Assembly: GCF_002101595.1 (NCBI RefSeq)
Contig: NZ_LQOM01000020.1
Location: forward strand, 98,032-162,031
DNA from: Mycobacterium celatum
GTDB taxonomy: Bacteria; Actinomycetota; Actinomycetes; Mycobacteriales; Mycobacteriaceae
DNA length: 64,000 nucleotides
Reading direction: 5' to 3'
The notes beneath the pieces are model-generated. The model saw only the letters and a program-made list of their open reading frames with translations. It was not told where the DNA came from and ran no database searches. A program made the translations under genes and the position numbers. Shown here piece after piece: positions 54,099 through 62,690 of this stretch. The number at the start of each line of letters is the position of its first letter. Position 1 is the first letter of the stretch.

Positions 54099-55358
54099 AT
54101 GAAATTTGTGCTGGCATGCTACGGATCTCGTGGCGATGTCGAGCCTTGCGTCGCAGTCGGCCGTGAGTTGCTGCGGAGAGGGCACGAGGCGCGCATGGTG
54201 GTGCCGCCTGACCTGGTCGGATTCGCCGAGTCGGCTGGGCTTTCCGCGGTTGCGTGCGGACCTGATATGCGGGCCGTTCTCGAGGCGCACCGCAAGTTCT
54301 GGACATGTCTATTTCGCACCCCATGGAGGGTGCGGGATCTGATCGCTTTCCGGCGCGACGTCGGGGAGCCCATCATCCAGTGCTGGGAAGAGATGGCCAC
54401 CACGCTGAGGTCGCTGGCGGACGGGGTGGACCTGCTCTTCACCGGCCTGAATTTCGAGGACGCGGCCGCCAACGTCGCGGAGTATTACGACATCCCACTA
54501 GCCACGCTGCATTACTTCCCGCTGCGACCCAACGGCGAACTGCTGTCATTCCTGCCGGCGCCGCTAGGCCGCTCCGCAATGAGGGCATTTTGGTGGCTGT
54601 CGTGGCGCGGCACGAAGAAGGTCGAGGATGCGCAGCGACGCGAACTTGGCCTGCCGAAGGTAACGGGCCCGTCGCCGCGGCGAATCAGCGAACGTGGATC
54701 GCTGGAAATCCAGGCCTACGATGAGGTTTGCTTTCCCGGGCTGGCAGCCGAATGGGCGAAATTGGGTGACCAGCGGCCCTTTGTCGGCGCGCTGACGATG
54801 GAGTTGCCGACGGATGCCGACGACGAGGCCGCGTCGTGGATTGCCGGGGGAACACCGCCGGTACTCTTCGGCTTTGGCAGCATCGCGGTCGAATCTCCGG
54901 CCGCCACACTCGGCATGATCAGCGAGGCCTGCGCGCAGTTGGGTGAACGGGCGCTAGTGTGCTCCGGCGGAACTGATTTCAGCGGCGTCCCCCATTCGGA
55001 TCATGTCAAGGTGGTGGACGCGGTCAATTATGCGGGTGTTTTCCCGGCCTGCCGCGCGGTGGTGCATCACGGTGGCGCCGGCACCACGGCCGCCGGGCTG
55101 CGCGCCGGAGTCCCAACGTTGATTCTCTCGACGGACCTCGATCAGACGCTGTGGGGAGCTCGGGTCAAACGATTGAAGGTTGGTACCGCCCGGCGCTTTT
55201 CGACCACTAACCAGCAAACGCTACGTGATGACCTGCGCACTATCCTTGCTCAGGAGTGCGTCGCCCGAGCCCGTGAGATCGCAACTCGGATGACCAAACC
55301 CGCTGAAAGCGTGGCGGCGGCGGCCGATCTCGTGGAAAATCTTGCGCGCGGGAAGTGA
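54099..55358 (+). CDS. GT1 glycosyltransferase, GPL family, copy 4
   Basis: This 419-residue GT-B transferase begins MKFVLACYGSRGDVEPCVAVGRELLRRGHEA. Its donor loop is the canonical VVHHGGAGTTAAGLRAGVPTLILSTDLDQTLWGARVKRL (His323-His324). Copies 3, 4 and 5 share EIQAYDEVCFPGLAAEWA in the hinge. It is separated from copy 5 by only 16 nt, and the two are likely co-transcribed and the product of a recent duplication. Donor and acceptor are unknown. Confidence 0.9.
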   Translation: MKFVLACYGSRGDVEPCVAVGRELLRRGHEARMVVPPDLVGFAESAGLSAVACGPDMRAVLEAHRKFWTCLFRTPWRVRDLIAFRRDVGEPIIQCWEEMATTLRSLADGVDLLFTGLNFEDAAANVAEYYDIPLATLHYFPLRPNGELLSFLPAPLGRSAMRAFWWLSWRGTKKVEDAQRRELGLPKVTGPSPRRISERGSLEIQAYDEVCFPGLAAEWAKLGDQRPFVGALTMELPTDADDEAASWIAGGTPPVLFGFGSIAVESPAATLGMISEACAQLGERALVCSGGTDFSGVPHSDHVKVVDAVNYAGVFPACRAVVHHGGAGTTAAGLRAGVPTLILSTDLDQTLWGARVKRLKVGTARRFSTTNQQTLRDDLRTILAQECVARAREIATRMTKPAESVAAAADLVENLARGK

Positions 55359-55374
55359 AGGGCTTGGAGCTGCG

Positions 55375-56655
55375 ATGAAATTTGTGCTGGCGGCCTATGG
55401 GACTCGTGGCGATGTCGAGCCGTTCATCGTTGTCGGCCGGGAGCTGCTGCGCAGAGGGCACGAAGTGCGCGTGGCAGTCGCGCCCAACCTGGTTGGCGAC
55501 GTCGAGGCGGCTGGGCTTTCGGCGGTCGCCTATGGGATGGATTCGCAGGCCGTGATCGACATGCACCGCGACTTTTGGACGAGTCTTTTCCGCAACTTCT
55601 GGAAGATCCCGGAAGTGATCCGGCTGTGGCGTGAGATTTGGGAGCCGGGTATCCAGTCCTGGCAGGAGATGAGCGCGGCGCTTACATCGCTGGCGGACGG
55701 GGCCGACCTGCTACTCACCGGCATCAGTTTTCAGGAGGGCGCGGCAAACGTCGCCGAGTACTACAACATTCCGTTGGCCACCCTGCACACGTTCCCGATG
55801 CGGGCGCACGGCCAGTTCATTCCGATGTTGCCGTCGCGGCTGGGCCGCTCCGCGATGACGGCGCTCGAATGGGTGCATTGGCGCATGACTAGAAAGGTTG
55901 AGAACGCGCAGCGTCATGAACTTGGCCTATCGAAGGCAACACGGCCCTCGCCGCGACGGATCGCCGAACGTGAATCGCTGGAAATCCAGGCGTACGACGA
56001 GGTTTGCTTTCCCGGGCTGGCAGCCGAATGGGCGGAATTCGGTGACCAGCGGCCGTTTGTCGGCGCGCTGACGATGGAGACGCCGACCGAGGCGGACGAC
56101 GAGGTCGCCTCATGGATCGCGGAGGGAAACCCGCCAATTCTCTTCGGCTTCGGCAGTATTCCGGTCGGTTCGCCCGCTGAGACTCTCGCAATGATCAGTG
56201 CGGCTTGCGCGGAGCTTGGCGAGCGGGCATTGGTGTGTGCCGGCTGGAGTGACTTCAGCGACGTCGCGGAGTTCGACCACATCAAGATGGTGGGCGCGGT
56301 GAACTACGTGGCGGTATTTCCAGCCTGCCGCGCGGTGGTACACCATGGTGGCGCCGCCACCACGGCCGTCGGCCTGGGCGCCGGAATACCCACGTTGATC
56401 CTCTGGACGTGGCCCGACCAGTCGCTGCGGGGAACGGCGGTCAAAAGATTGAAGGTGGGTACTGCCCGGCGCTTTTCGACAACCACACAGGAATCGCTGA
56501 TTGCGGATCTGCGTACCATCCTTGCTCCGCAATGCGCCACGCTGGCCCGCGAGATCGCGAGCCGGATAGCCAAACCCGCCGAAAGCGTGGTTGCCGCGAC
56601 CGATCTCGTCGAAAACTTCGCCCGGCAGGGGCGCGTCGGCTGCCGTCAGACTTAA
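55375..56655 (+). CDS. GT1 glycosyltransferase, GPL family, copy 5
   Basis: This 426-residue GT-B transferase begins MKFVLAAYGTRGDVEPFIVVGRELLRRGHEV. The donor loop is VVHHGGAATTAVGLGAGIP (His323-His324) followed by LWTWPDQSLRGTAVKRL, which differs from STDLDQTLWGA in copy 4. This sugar-contacting stretch is where donor preference is often set in GT1 enzymes. ATG 55375 lies 16 nt after the previous stop; the longer frame from 55342 would overlap copy 4. Donor and acceptor are unknown. Confidence 0.9.
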   Translation: MKFVLAAYGTRGDVEPFIVVGRELLRRGHEVRVAVAPNLVGDVEAAGLSAVAYGMDSQAVIDMHRDFWTSLFRNFWKIPEVIRLWREIWEPGIQSWQEMSAALTSLADGADLLLTGISFQEGAANVAEYYNIPLATLHTFPMRAHGQFIPMLPSRLGRSAMTALEWVHWRMTRKVENAQRHELGLSKATRPSPRRIAERESLEIQAYDEVCFPGLAAEWAEFGDQRPFVGALTMETPTEADDEVASWIAEGNPPILFGFGSIPVGSPAETLAMISAACAELGERALVCAGWSDFSDVAEFDHIKMVGAVNYVAVFPACRAVVHHGGAATTAVGLGAGIPTLILWTWPDQSLRGTAVKRLKVGTARRFSTTTQESLIADLRTILAPQCATLAREIASRIAKPAESVVAATDLVENFARQGRVGCRQT

Positions 56656-56691
56656 CGAAGATCCCCGCGCGCGGCGGCCAGATGCGCCGAC

Positions 56692-57786
56692 TTAGGTTGC
56701 ATGATCGCTTGGAACGGAGGGCAATTCGGGTTGCCTGCCGATCCATTCGAGCAGCGTGCGCAGGCCCTCCTCGAGTGCCCATTTCGGGCGGTAGTCGAGT
56801 TCGTTCTGGGCCGGCTCGACGATGCAGCTCGCGGCACGTACGTCACCGTCGCGAAATTTCGGTACGACGACGGGCTCGGGAGCGTCGCACATCGCGGCTA
56901 TCTCGCGGGCCAGCTCGTGGATGGTGGTCGCGCTGCCTGACCCGATGTCAAGACAGCGCGACTCAACTGCAGGCCTTTGCAGCGTCGAGAACAACGCGTC
57001 GACGACATCATCGATAAACACGAAATCGCGCACGATGCGACCGTCTTCGTAAACCTCCAAAGGGCGTTGCTCACGCGCCAACCGTGCGAAGAGAGCCACG
57101 ATCCCGGTGTACGAATTGGTCAACGACTGGCCCGGCCCGTAAACATTCTGCAGCCGCAGCACACTCAGGCTGGCGTCGTGTGCTGTCGTCCACGCCGTCA
57201 ACATGTGTTCCTGTGCGAGTTTGGTCGCGGCGTAGATGTTGGTAGGTCGCGGCTCGGTTCGGCATGCGCAACTCGGAAGCGGCACTGCCGCTTCGCCGGT
57301 GGGCCCTTGCGGATCCCAGATGCCGGCGAGCAGCTGGGCGTGACTGCGAGGCGGCGGATAGAACACTTCGTCACCGGATTGCCAAGCGCCCTCGCCGTAC
57401 ACCGCCCGTGACGACGCCAGCACGAACTGGTCGGGCACGTGCCCGGCGCGGCTCAGGGCATCAAGCAGCTGGGCCGTTCCTACGACGTTCACCGAGGCAT
57501 GACGTGTCGCCTCGGTAAGCGACTGCGCGGTTCCGGTCTCGGCCGCCAAATGCACGACCTGCGCCGGACGAAATAGCCGAAGCACCGCATCCCAGTCGGG
57601 CGCATGGGTGACATCGCCGGTGAACAACTGCACCGATCGTGGCAGGTCGATCGCGTCGCGTCCGGCGTGCACTTGCGGATGCAAGACGTCCATCACGGCG
57701 ACGTCGTAGCCGGCTTTGACGAGACGGCGTGAGAGCGCGGATCCTATGAATCCTGCCCCACCAGTGACGAGCACGGACGTTGACAA
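56692..57786 (-). CDS. NAD-dependent epimerase/dehydratase (extended SDR)
   Basis: This 364-residue nucleotide-sugar enzyme starts VLVTGGAGFIGSALSRRL (NAD loop). VVHLAAETGTAQSL, LASSRAVYGEGAW (Ser), and YAATKLAQEHML (Tyr-Lys catalytic) follow, then RLQNVYGPGQSLTNSYTGI and VRDFVFIDDVVDAL. The layout is that of UDP-glucose 4-epimerase/dTDP-sugar dehydratase relatives. It may supply a modified sugar for the five transferases. An insertion of Pro/Cys-rich sequence (residues about 155-180) precedes the YAATK motif. The actual substrate is not readable. Confidence 0.85.
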   Translation of the reverse strand: MSTSVLVTGGAGFIGSALSRRLVKAGYDVAVMDVLHPQVHAGRDAIDLPRSVQLFTGDVTHAPDWDAVLRLFRPAQVVHLAAETGTAQSLTEATRHASVNVVGTAQLLDALSRAGHVPDQFVLASSRAVYGEGAWQSGDEVFYPPPRSHAQLLAGIWDPQGPTGEAAVPLPSCACRTEPRPTNIYAATKLAQEHMLTAWTTAHDASLSVLRLQNVYGPGQSLTNSYTGIVALFARLAREQRPLEVYEDGRIVRDFVFIDDVVDALFSTLQRPAVESRCLDIGSGSATTIHELAREIAAMCDAPEPVVVPKFRDGDVRAASCIVEPAQNELDYRPKWALEEGLRTLLEWIGRQPELPSVPSDHAT

Positions 57787-58024
57787 GAGGGGAAGCCTCC
57801 GGTTCGTCTGCGGAGTGGTCTTGTGACCGGCACGCGTTGTCGAGAGCGCAGTCCTGGCCGATCATATCCTCGACCTCTCGGCAATTATGCTCACCTGCGC
57901 CAACCGCGGGAAAAACTCTGCGCGCGCGAGCTGAGAGAGTCGAACTTCATTCTGGCACTGCACTTTTCGTTCTACACGACCACAGTCGGGCCCCTGTATC
58001 GGCTTGCCGCCGGTGCGCAATCTC

Positions 58025-60208
58025 TCAACCGCGCGCGAGCGCGCCGTCGGCCAGTGCACCGATTACCGGCGCCACCAGCCGGCAGTAGTCGGCCGCCACA
58101 TGATTCCTGTCGAAGTACACCAGGGTGTTGCCGACGATTACCGGGCAGCGCTCGGTGGTGCAGAACAGCCCGGTCAGGTCGGCGTAGTGTCCGCCGCCGG
58201 CTGTGGTGGCAGCAGACTCAGCCGTGATGCCGGTTGCGTTGACCGCCGTCGACCGTGGCGGCGAGCAGGCCGTTACGTTGTCGAGATGCGCCGACAGGCA
58301 AAGCGGCACTGTCGACTGGGGATCAGGGATCGGTCCGAGCACCAGCACCCTTGCACCGGTGTCGCGCAGTTGCTGCACCAGCCGGGCCAGGCCGTCGATC
58401 CAGGCTGGGTCATATGACGTCAATCCCGACGGAAAGCCATGGGCGGCACCGTAGCGTCGCCACAAGCTGAGCACAACCAGACGTGGGTGCTCGGCACGTA
58501 GCCGGTCGATGACCTGAGTGCGCCACTGCCCGCACTCGGTGTACTCCCGGTGAAGCAATGGGTTGATGAGGGGCACGTCCATCAATGGACAGCCGCCCTT
58601 GCTCAGCGTCTCTAGCCGCCAGTGCCGCTGCGTGGCGAGTTGCTGGAACGCCGGGCTCCACATCGCGGCATTCGAGTCACCGACCAAAGCCACCGTGGTC
58701 GGCGAGGCGGTGTCGCCCGTCGCGCAATCCGGCTGGGCGACTTGGTAGAACTGACGCATACAGCTTTTGATGAACGTGGCCATTTTTGTCGCCGCCACGT
58801 CGGCAAGCGGCGGATTCAGGTTGGACGGTACGGCTTTCAGGTCGATAGATGCCGCGACCGCGGCCTGCACCTGCGCGAACGCCTGCTGTACCGCCGCGTC
58901 GTAGGGGCTCATGTTGGGGCCCCCCGGCGCGGGCGCCGCAGTGACGGCCACCGTCGGGGCCGGCGCGCCACGGCCGACGGGGGCGGGTACGACCACCAGC
59001 AATGCCACGCCGACGCAGACCGCCATCGCGGTGGCGACACCACCAACTGCCAGGCTGCGTGCAGGAGAGCGGCGTACAGGAGCGGCGAATCGCAACGGAT
59101 TCTCGATCAGATGCAGTGTGAGAACAGCCAACCCGCAGGAGATGAGTGCAGCTGCCAGCCTGCCGGCCAGTCCGAGCGGGTGGCCCAGCAATGGCGGTGC
59201 GAGTAGGAGCACGGGCCAGTGCCACAGATACCACGAGTACGACACTCGGCCGATCGCCCGCATCGGCGACAACGACAGGACGCGCCCGCACCCACGGGAG
59301 GCTGAGGCACAGCCGGCGCCAATCACCAGCGCGGTGCCCACAACGGGTAACAGCGCGGCGGTGCCCGGGTAGAGCGTGCTCGTGCTCAACACGGTGCAGG
59401 CCAGCAGAATCAGGCCCAGCCCTGCCCAACCCGCGATGGCGGCGGCTAGTGCCGGTAATCGGCGCCAGTGGCCGGCCGTCAGCGCCACCAGCCCGCCAGC
59501 ACCCAACTGCCAGGCCCTGGTGGGAAGCGAATAAAACGCCACAAACGGCATCCAGTGAGTGCTCGCGAGCGACAACGCGAACGACACCGCCCCGACCACC
59601 GCCAGGATTGTCAGATACGGAGTTTCTGACGACGTGCCGTGCGTCGCGCTACGTCGACGCGTGCGTCGGATAAACCAAGCCGTACCGATAATCAAGGGCG
59701 GCCACACGAGGTAGAACTGCTCTTCTACGCCCAAAGACCAGTAATGTAAAAACGGCGACGGCGGCATCTCACTGAAGAAGTAGTCGGCGCCTTGTGCGAG
59801 AAACCGGTAGTTGCCGACATATAACGCGCTGGCGATGCCGTCACCGAAGACGGTACGAGCCTGCAACGGGGGCAACAGAATAGCCGCGCCGATCGCGGTA
59901 ACGACCCCTACCGTCGCCGATGCCGGCAGCAATCGGCGGGCCCGCGCTCCGTAAAACCGGCGCAGTCGGACGGTGCCGGCGGTGCGCACCTCGCGGAAGA
60001 GCAGCCCGGTGATGAGGAAGCCAGAGATAACGAAGAAAACGTCCACGCCGATGTACCCACCACCGACGCCAGGCACCTCGGCGTGAAACAGGACGACGGC
60101 CAACACCGCGACCGCGCGCAGGCCCTCGATGTCTCCGCGAAAATCCTTCTGGGGCGAGCGCCCAGCCCGCACTCCCTCGACGGGGCTTACGGTGTCATCG
60201 AGGCGCAA
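58025..60208 (-). CDS. acyltransferase-3 / SGNH fusion membrane protein
   Basis: This 727-residue protein begins with an OafA-type acyltransferase-3 domain of about 10 helices. DIEGLRAVAVLAVVLFHAEVPGVGGGYIGVDVFFVISGFLI carries the conserved Arg and His, and LHYWSLGVEEQFYLVWP follows. A C-terminal SGNH domain shows VALVGDSNAAMWSPAF (nucleophile Ser block) and DRNHVAADYCRLVAP (Asp/His). Such fusions O-acetylate cell-surface sugars, consistent with GPL acetyltransferases. The role in this strain is inferred from location. Confidence 0.87.
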   Translation of the reverse strand: MRLDDTVSPVEGVRAGRSPQKDFRGDIEGLRAVAVLAVVLFHAEVPGVGGGYIGVDVFFVISGFLITGLLFREVRTAGTVRLRRFYGARARRLLPASATVGVVTAIGAAILLPPLQARTVFGDGIASALYVGNYRFLAQGADYFFSEMPPSPFLHYWSLGVEEQFYLVWPPLIIGTAWFIRRTRRRSATHGTSSETPYLTILAVVGAVSFALSLASTHWMPFVAFYSLPTRAWQLGAGGLVALTAGHWRRLPALAAAIAGWAGLGLILLACTVLSTSTLYPGTAALLPVVGTALVIGAGCASASRGCGRVLSLSPMRAIGRVSYSWYLWHWPVLLLAPPLLGHPLGLAGRLAAALISCGLAVLTLHLIENPLRFAAPVRRSPARSLAVGGVATAMAVCVGVALLVVVPAPVGRGAPAPTVAVTAAPAPGGPNMSPYDAAVQQAFAQVQAAVAASIDLKAVPSNLNPPLADVAATKMATFIKSCMRQFYQVAQPDCATGDTASPTTVALVGDSNAAMWSPAFQQLATQRHWRLETLSKGGCPLMDVPLINPLLHREYTECGQWRTQVIDRLRAEHPRLVVLSLWRRYGAAHGFPSGLTSYDPAWIDGLARLVQQLRDTGARVLVLGPIPDPQSTVPLCLSAHLDNVTACSPPRSTAVNATGITAESAATTAGGGHYADLTGLFCTTERCPVIVGNTLVYFDRNHVAADYCRLVAPVIGALADGALARG

Positions 60209-60787
60209 GGTTCACCAACTTGGTAAGGAGAAGTGTTCTTCTGATGGCGTCATTGTTGCATTTTCGGCAGCCCCGAAGGGGTGGATTCGAATCCGTTAAA
60301 TTGCGGACCGCGCTGGTGACGGTCTCCGGCGGGCTGTCCCGGCAAGCTGCAGAAGATGATCGATGCGACGGTGGACTGCGCAAACCGTTACCGGAGAAGA
60401 CAACGACCGAGCGTGGCGTTTCAAGTATGAAGTCGCCCAAACGATTTCGAACTCGTAGGCGGCCGAGTGGCTCGACGGGGCTTTTCGGACCACCAGCAGC
60501 TGCCAGGCAACCGTGCAGCAAGCACGCGACGACACTCGAATCCCGAGACTGTTACAGTGACCGTGGTGTAAAGTCCGCGCTATCAAGAGCTTTGCAGACT
60601 GCGCCGCATGCCTCGGTATGGACGTGTCCTTGCGAGAGCGAATGTGGAAATTGCAGTCGGCCGCGTCGCGCGGCGAACGATACGCCACCCACCAAACAAG
60701 AGGGCACGCTCCATCGATGGTCCACAGCCGCGCGGTCCAGGCGATGCGCATCCAGTACTCCCTGGCCCATAACCCGGAGGCGAACCG
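60209..60787. other. 579-bp intergenic region, no gene recognised
   Basis: No convincing coding sequence lies here. CCCC-GAA-GGGG is a small hairpin, next to the 12-bp palindrome GGATTCGAATCC (60283-60294). The region separates the acetyltransferase from the membrane-anchored methyltransferase. Confidence 0.5.
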
Positions 60788-61882
60788 ATGGGTGTAGTCG
60801 ATAGGCGGACAGTGGATCGGACGAACCTCCACCGCGTATGGAAAGCCATCCTTGTTGGTGGTGCGCTCATCGTGGCCGCCGCATGTTACTTCGTACCGGC
60901 CCTCGCCGTAGCCATCGGCGTGGTTCTGCTGGTCGTCCTCTGCGCACGCTTTTTCTACCGGGATCGCGACCGCTACATTCCCAACTTATATGCCCGGGAC
61001 ACCAAGGCCTATGACGACGCATACCGTGCGTTTATCGCGCGCACGATTTCGGACCTGCGGCGGTGCAGGATTCGAGGCCACACACTATTGTGGGAAGCAT
61101 CTCGCCTGCCGGAACCAATCGGCAACAATTCCGACGAGCTTCTGCTCGATCTAGGTGTCTGGATTGGCTGGTCCACGCGCCTCATATCTGATGCCTGCGA
61201 CCGCTTGGTGTATGGTTTCGATACTTTTACCGGTCTTGTCGAAGACTGGCAACTCGAAAACCAGGTCCTAAAACGCGGCACCTTTTCACTGTCGGATCCA
61301 TTAGCAGTACGTGCCATGGCAGAAACCGGCGTCAGCTTGCACGACGGCATACCAGCCGCGCTCGGTCGTAACGTTCAATTCATCAAGGGAAGCACCTACG
61401 ACACGTTGGCGCCATTCCTGGCTGCCCGACCCGGCGCGTCGATTCGCCTGTTCCACATGGATTTGGACACCTACGAAAGTTGCCTCCACGCATTAGAAAC
61501 CTGCAAAGATCGCTTTATCGAAGGCTCCATACTTGTCTTTGATGAGTATCTTGTCACCAGTGGCGAAATGCGTGCTTTCTATGAGTTCCAGGACCGCTAC
61601 CAGTTGGAATGGCGGTACCGAGCCTGGGGCCTTGAGATCATGGAGATGAATGTCGAGATGATCCGTGCGCGTTGGAAGCGCGCGTTGTATTACCTGCTCT
61701 GGATCGCATCGTATTGGTTGGCAGGGGAGGGCCGCTATATATGGACTTGCTTTGGCCGGCCGTTTTGGCGATTCTGGTTGGGCGCACCGGCAGGTGACAT
61801 CTTTTTCATGCTGGGTGCGGCCGGCCAACGCAAGTCGATAAGCCTTGAGATCACCGGCCTGGGCAAGCTTCACAGCGGGTAA
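60788..61882 (+). CDS. membrane-anchored TylF-like (macrocin O-methyltransferase) methyltransferase
   Basis: This 364-residue protein begins with two hydrophobic helices (residues about 20-57). A TylF/NovP-like core follows: LLLDLGVWIGWSTRLIS (SAM-binding), VYGFDTFTGLVEDW, then FIKGSTYDTLAPFL and IRLFHMDLDTYESCLHAL, and ILVFDEY. TylF enzymes methylate sugar hydroxyls and bind Mg through the DLDTY aspartates. Membrane anchoring of this family is unusual and would place it near the lipopeptide. It precedes the mbtH-NRPS pair by about 550 nt. Confidence 0.82.
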   Translation: MGVVDRRTVDRTNLHRVWKAILVGGALIVAAACYFVPALAVAIGVVLLVVLCARFFYRDRDRYIPNLYARDTKAYDDAYRAFIARTISDLRRCRIRGHTLLWEASRLPEPIGNNSDELLLDLGVWIGWSTRLISDACDRLVYGFDTFTGLVEDWQLENQVLKRGTFSLSDPLAVRAMAETGVSLHDGIPAALGRNVQFIKGSTYDTLAPFLAARPGASIRLFHMDLDTYESCLHALETCKDRFIEGSILVFDEYLVTSGEMRAFYEFQDRYQLEWRYRAWGLEIMEMNVEMIRARWKRALYYLLWIASYWLAGEGRYIWTCFGRPFWRFWLGAPAGDIFFMLGAAGQRKSISLEITGLGKLHSG

Positions 61883-62436
61883 TGTCACTAGGCAGGTTCC
61901 GCTTCGCCGTAAAGGCATGAGAAAGATAACTGGATCGTGCCGACGGAATATGGCGGCTCTGCAATTGGACTTTGACCAAATTGGTGTGCCGAGTCGACGC
62001 CCGCGCGCCCTGGAGATTTGCGCGCCATGGTAATAATCCAGCTCGTCGATGATCCGACGCGAGCGTCAGGAAAACGAACCGCGAGGTTCGCCGCTGGATC
62101 AGCGGCAGCACCACGCTGGTAGTACGGGTGCCCGCTACGGGCGCAGAATCCGCCCCCTTCCGAGTAATCGACTACTCCACTTTGCGCCGGCGGACCGGAT
62201 GGTGCTCTCGCGGCCCGTCGATGCCCAGTGGCGAACTGCGAGGCCAAGTCCGTCGCTGCTGGTCACAAGGCCAGCAGTCACCATCGCAGCGACCCCATGC
62301 CGGGAGCGAATCACTGAGGCCCACCAGGCACCTTGGGATGATCTGAGGAACTTTGCCGAAAACTGGACCCACTCTGTTGGCTCCAGTAGAGTTTGGACCT
62401 GTTGTGCTCGTGTCGATTAGACAGCAGGGGGACCTC
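61883..62436. other. 554-bp region upstream of the mbtH-NRPS operon, no gene recognised
   Basis: No credible gene is seen. The promoter of the mbtH-NRPS operon must lie here. The stretch near 62370-62400 reads like scrambled repeats (AAACTGGACCC, GTTTGGACC) but no insertion-sequence end could be established. Confidence 0.45.
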
Positions 62437-62667
62437 GTGAGCGTCAATCCCTTTGACGATGAAAATGGAAGCTTTTTTGTGTTGGTCAATGATGAGGAGC
62501 AACACAGCTTGTGGCCGACCTTCGCCGATGTTCCCGCCGGTTGGCGGGTCGTTTACGGCGAAGCCGACCGCGCCGCGTGCCTGGAATACATCGAACAAAA
62601 CTGGCCCGACATCAGGCCGAAAAGCCTACGCGAAAGGCTAGCGAAGAGTCAGGGATCTGATAGCTAG
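62437..62667 (+). CDS. mbtH: MbtH-like NRPS accessory protein
   Basis: This 76-residue protein has the family core [38 protein letters not shown]. The invariant NxExQxSLWP-like stretch (here [10 protein letters not shown]) and PAGW are followed by [13 protein letters not shown]. MbtH proteins bind and activate NRPS adenylation domains. GTG 62437 follows AGGGGG at good spacing; the frame is open upstream but the family starts here. It lies 23 nt before the NRPS ATG, the standard GPL mbtH-mps1 arrangement. Confidence 0.95.
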   Translation: MSVNPFDDENGSFFVLVNDEEQHSLWPTFADVPAGWRVVYGEADRAACLEYIEQNWPDIRPKSLRERLAKSQGSDS

Positions 62668-62690
62668 ACCGTCCGGGTTCGGTGAGTCCG

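Noticed and set aside
60262..60300. tRNA-like T-arm sequence (GGATTCGAATCC) with a nearby CCCC-GAA-GGGG hairpin
   Set aside because: No acceptor stem or cloverleaf could be formed around it. The 12-mer is simply a palindrome.
62360..62420. Possible insertion-sequence end upstream of mbtH
   Set aside because: GGACCC/GGACC repeats are too short and unpaired. No transposase fragment is found in any frame nearby.
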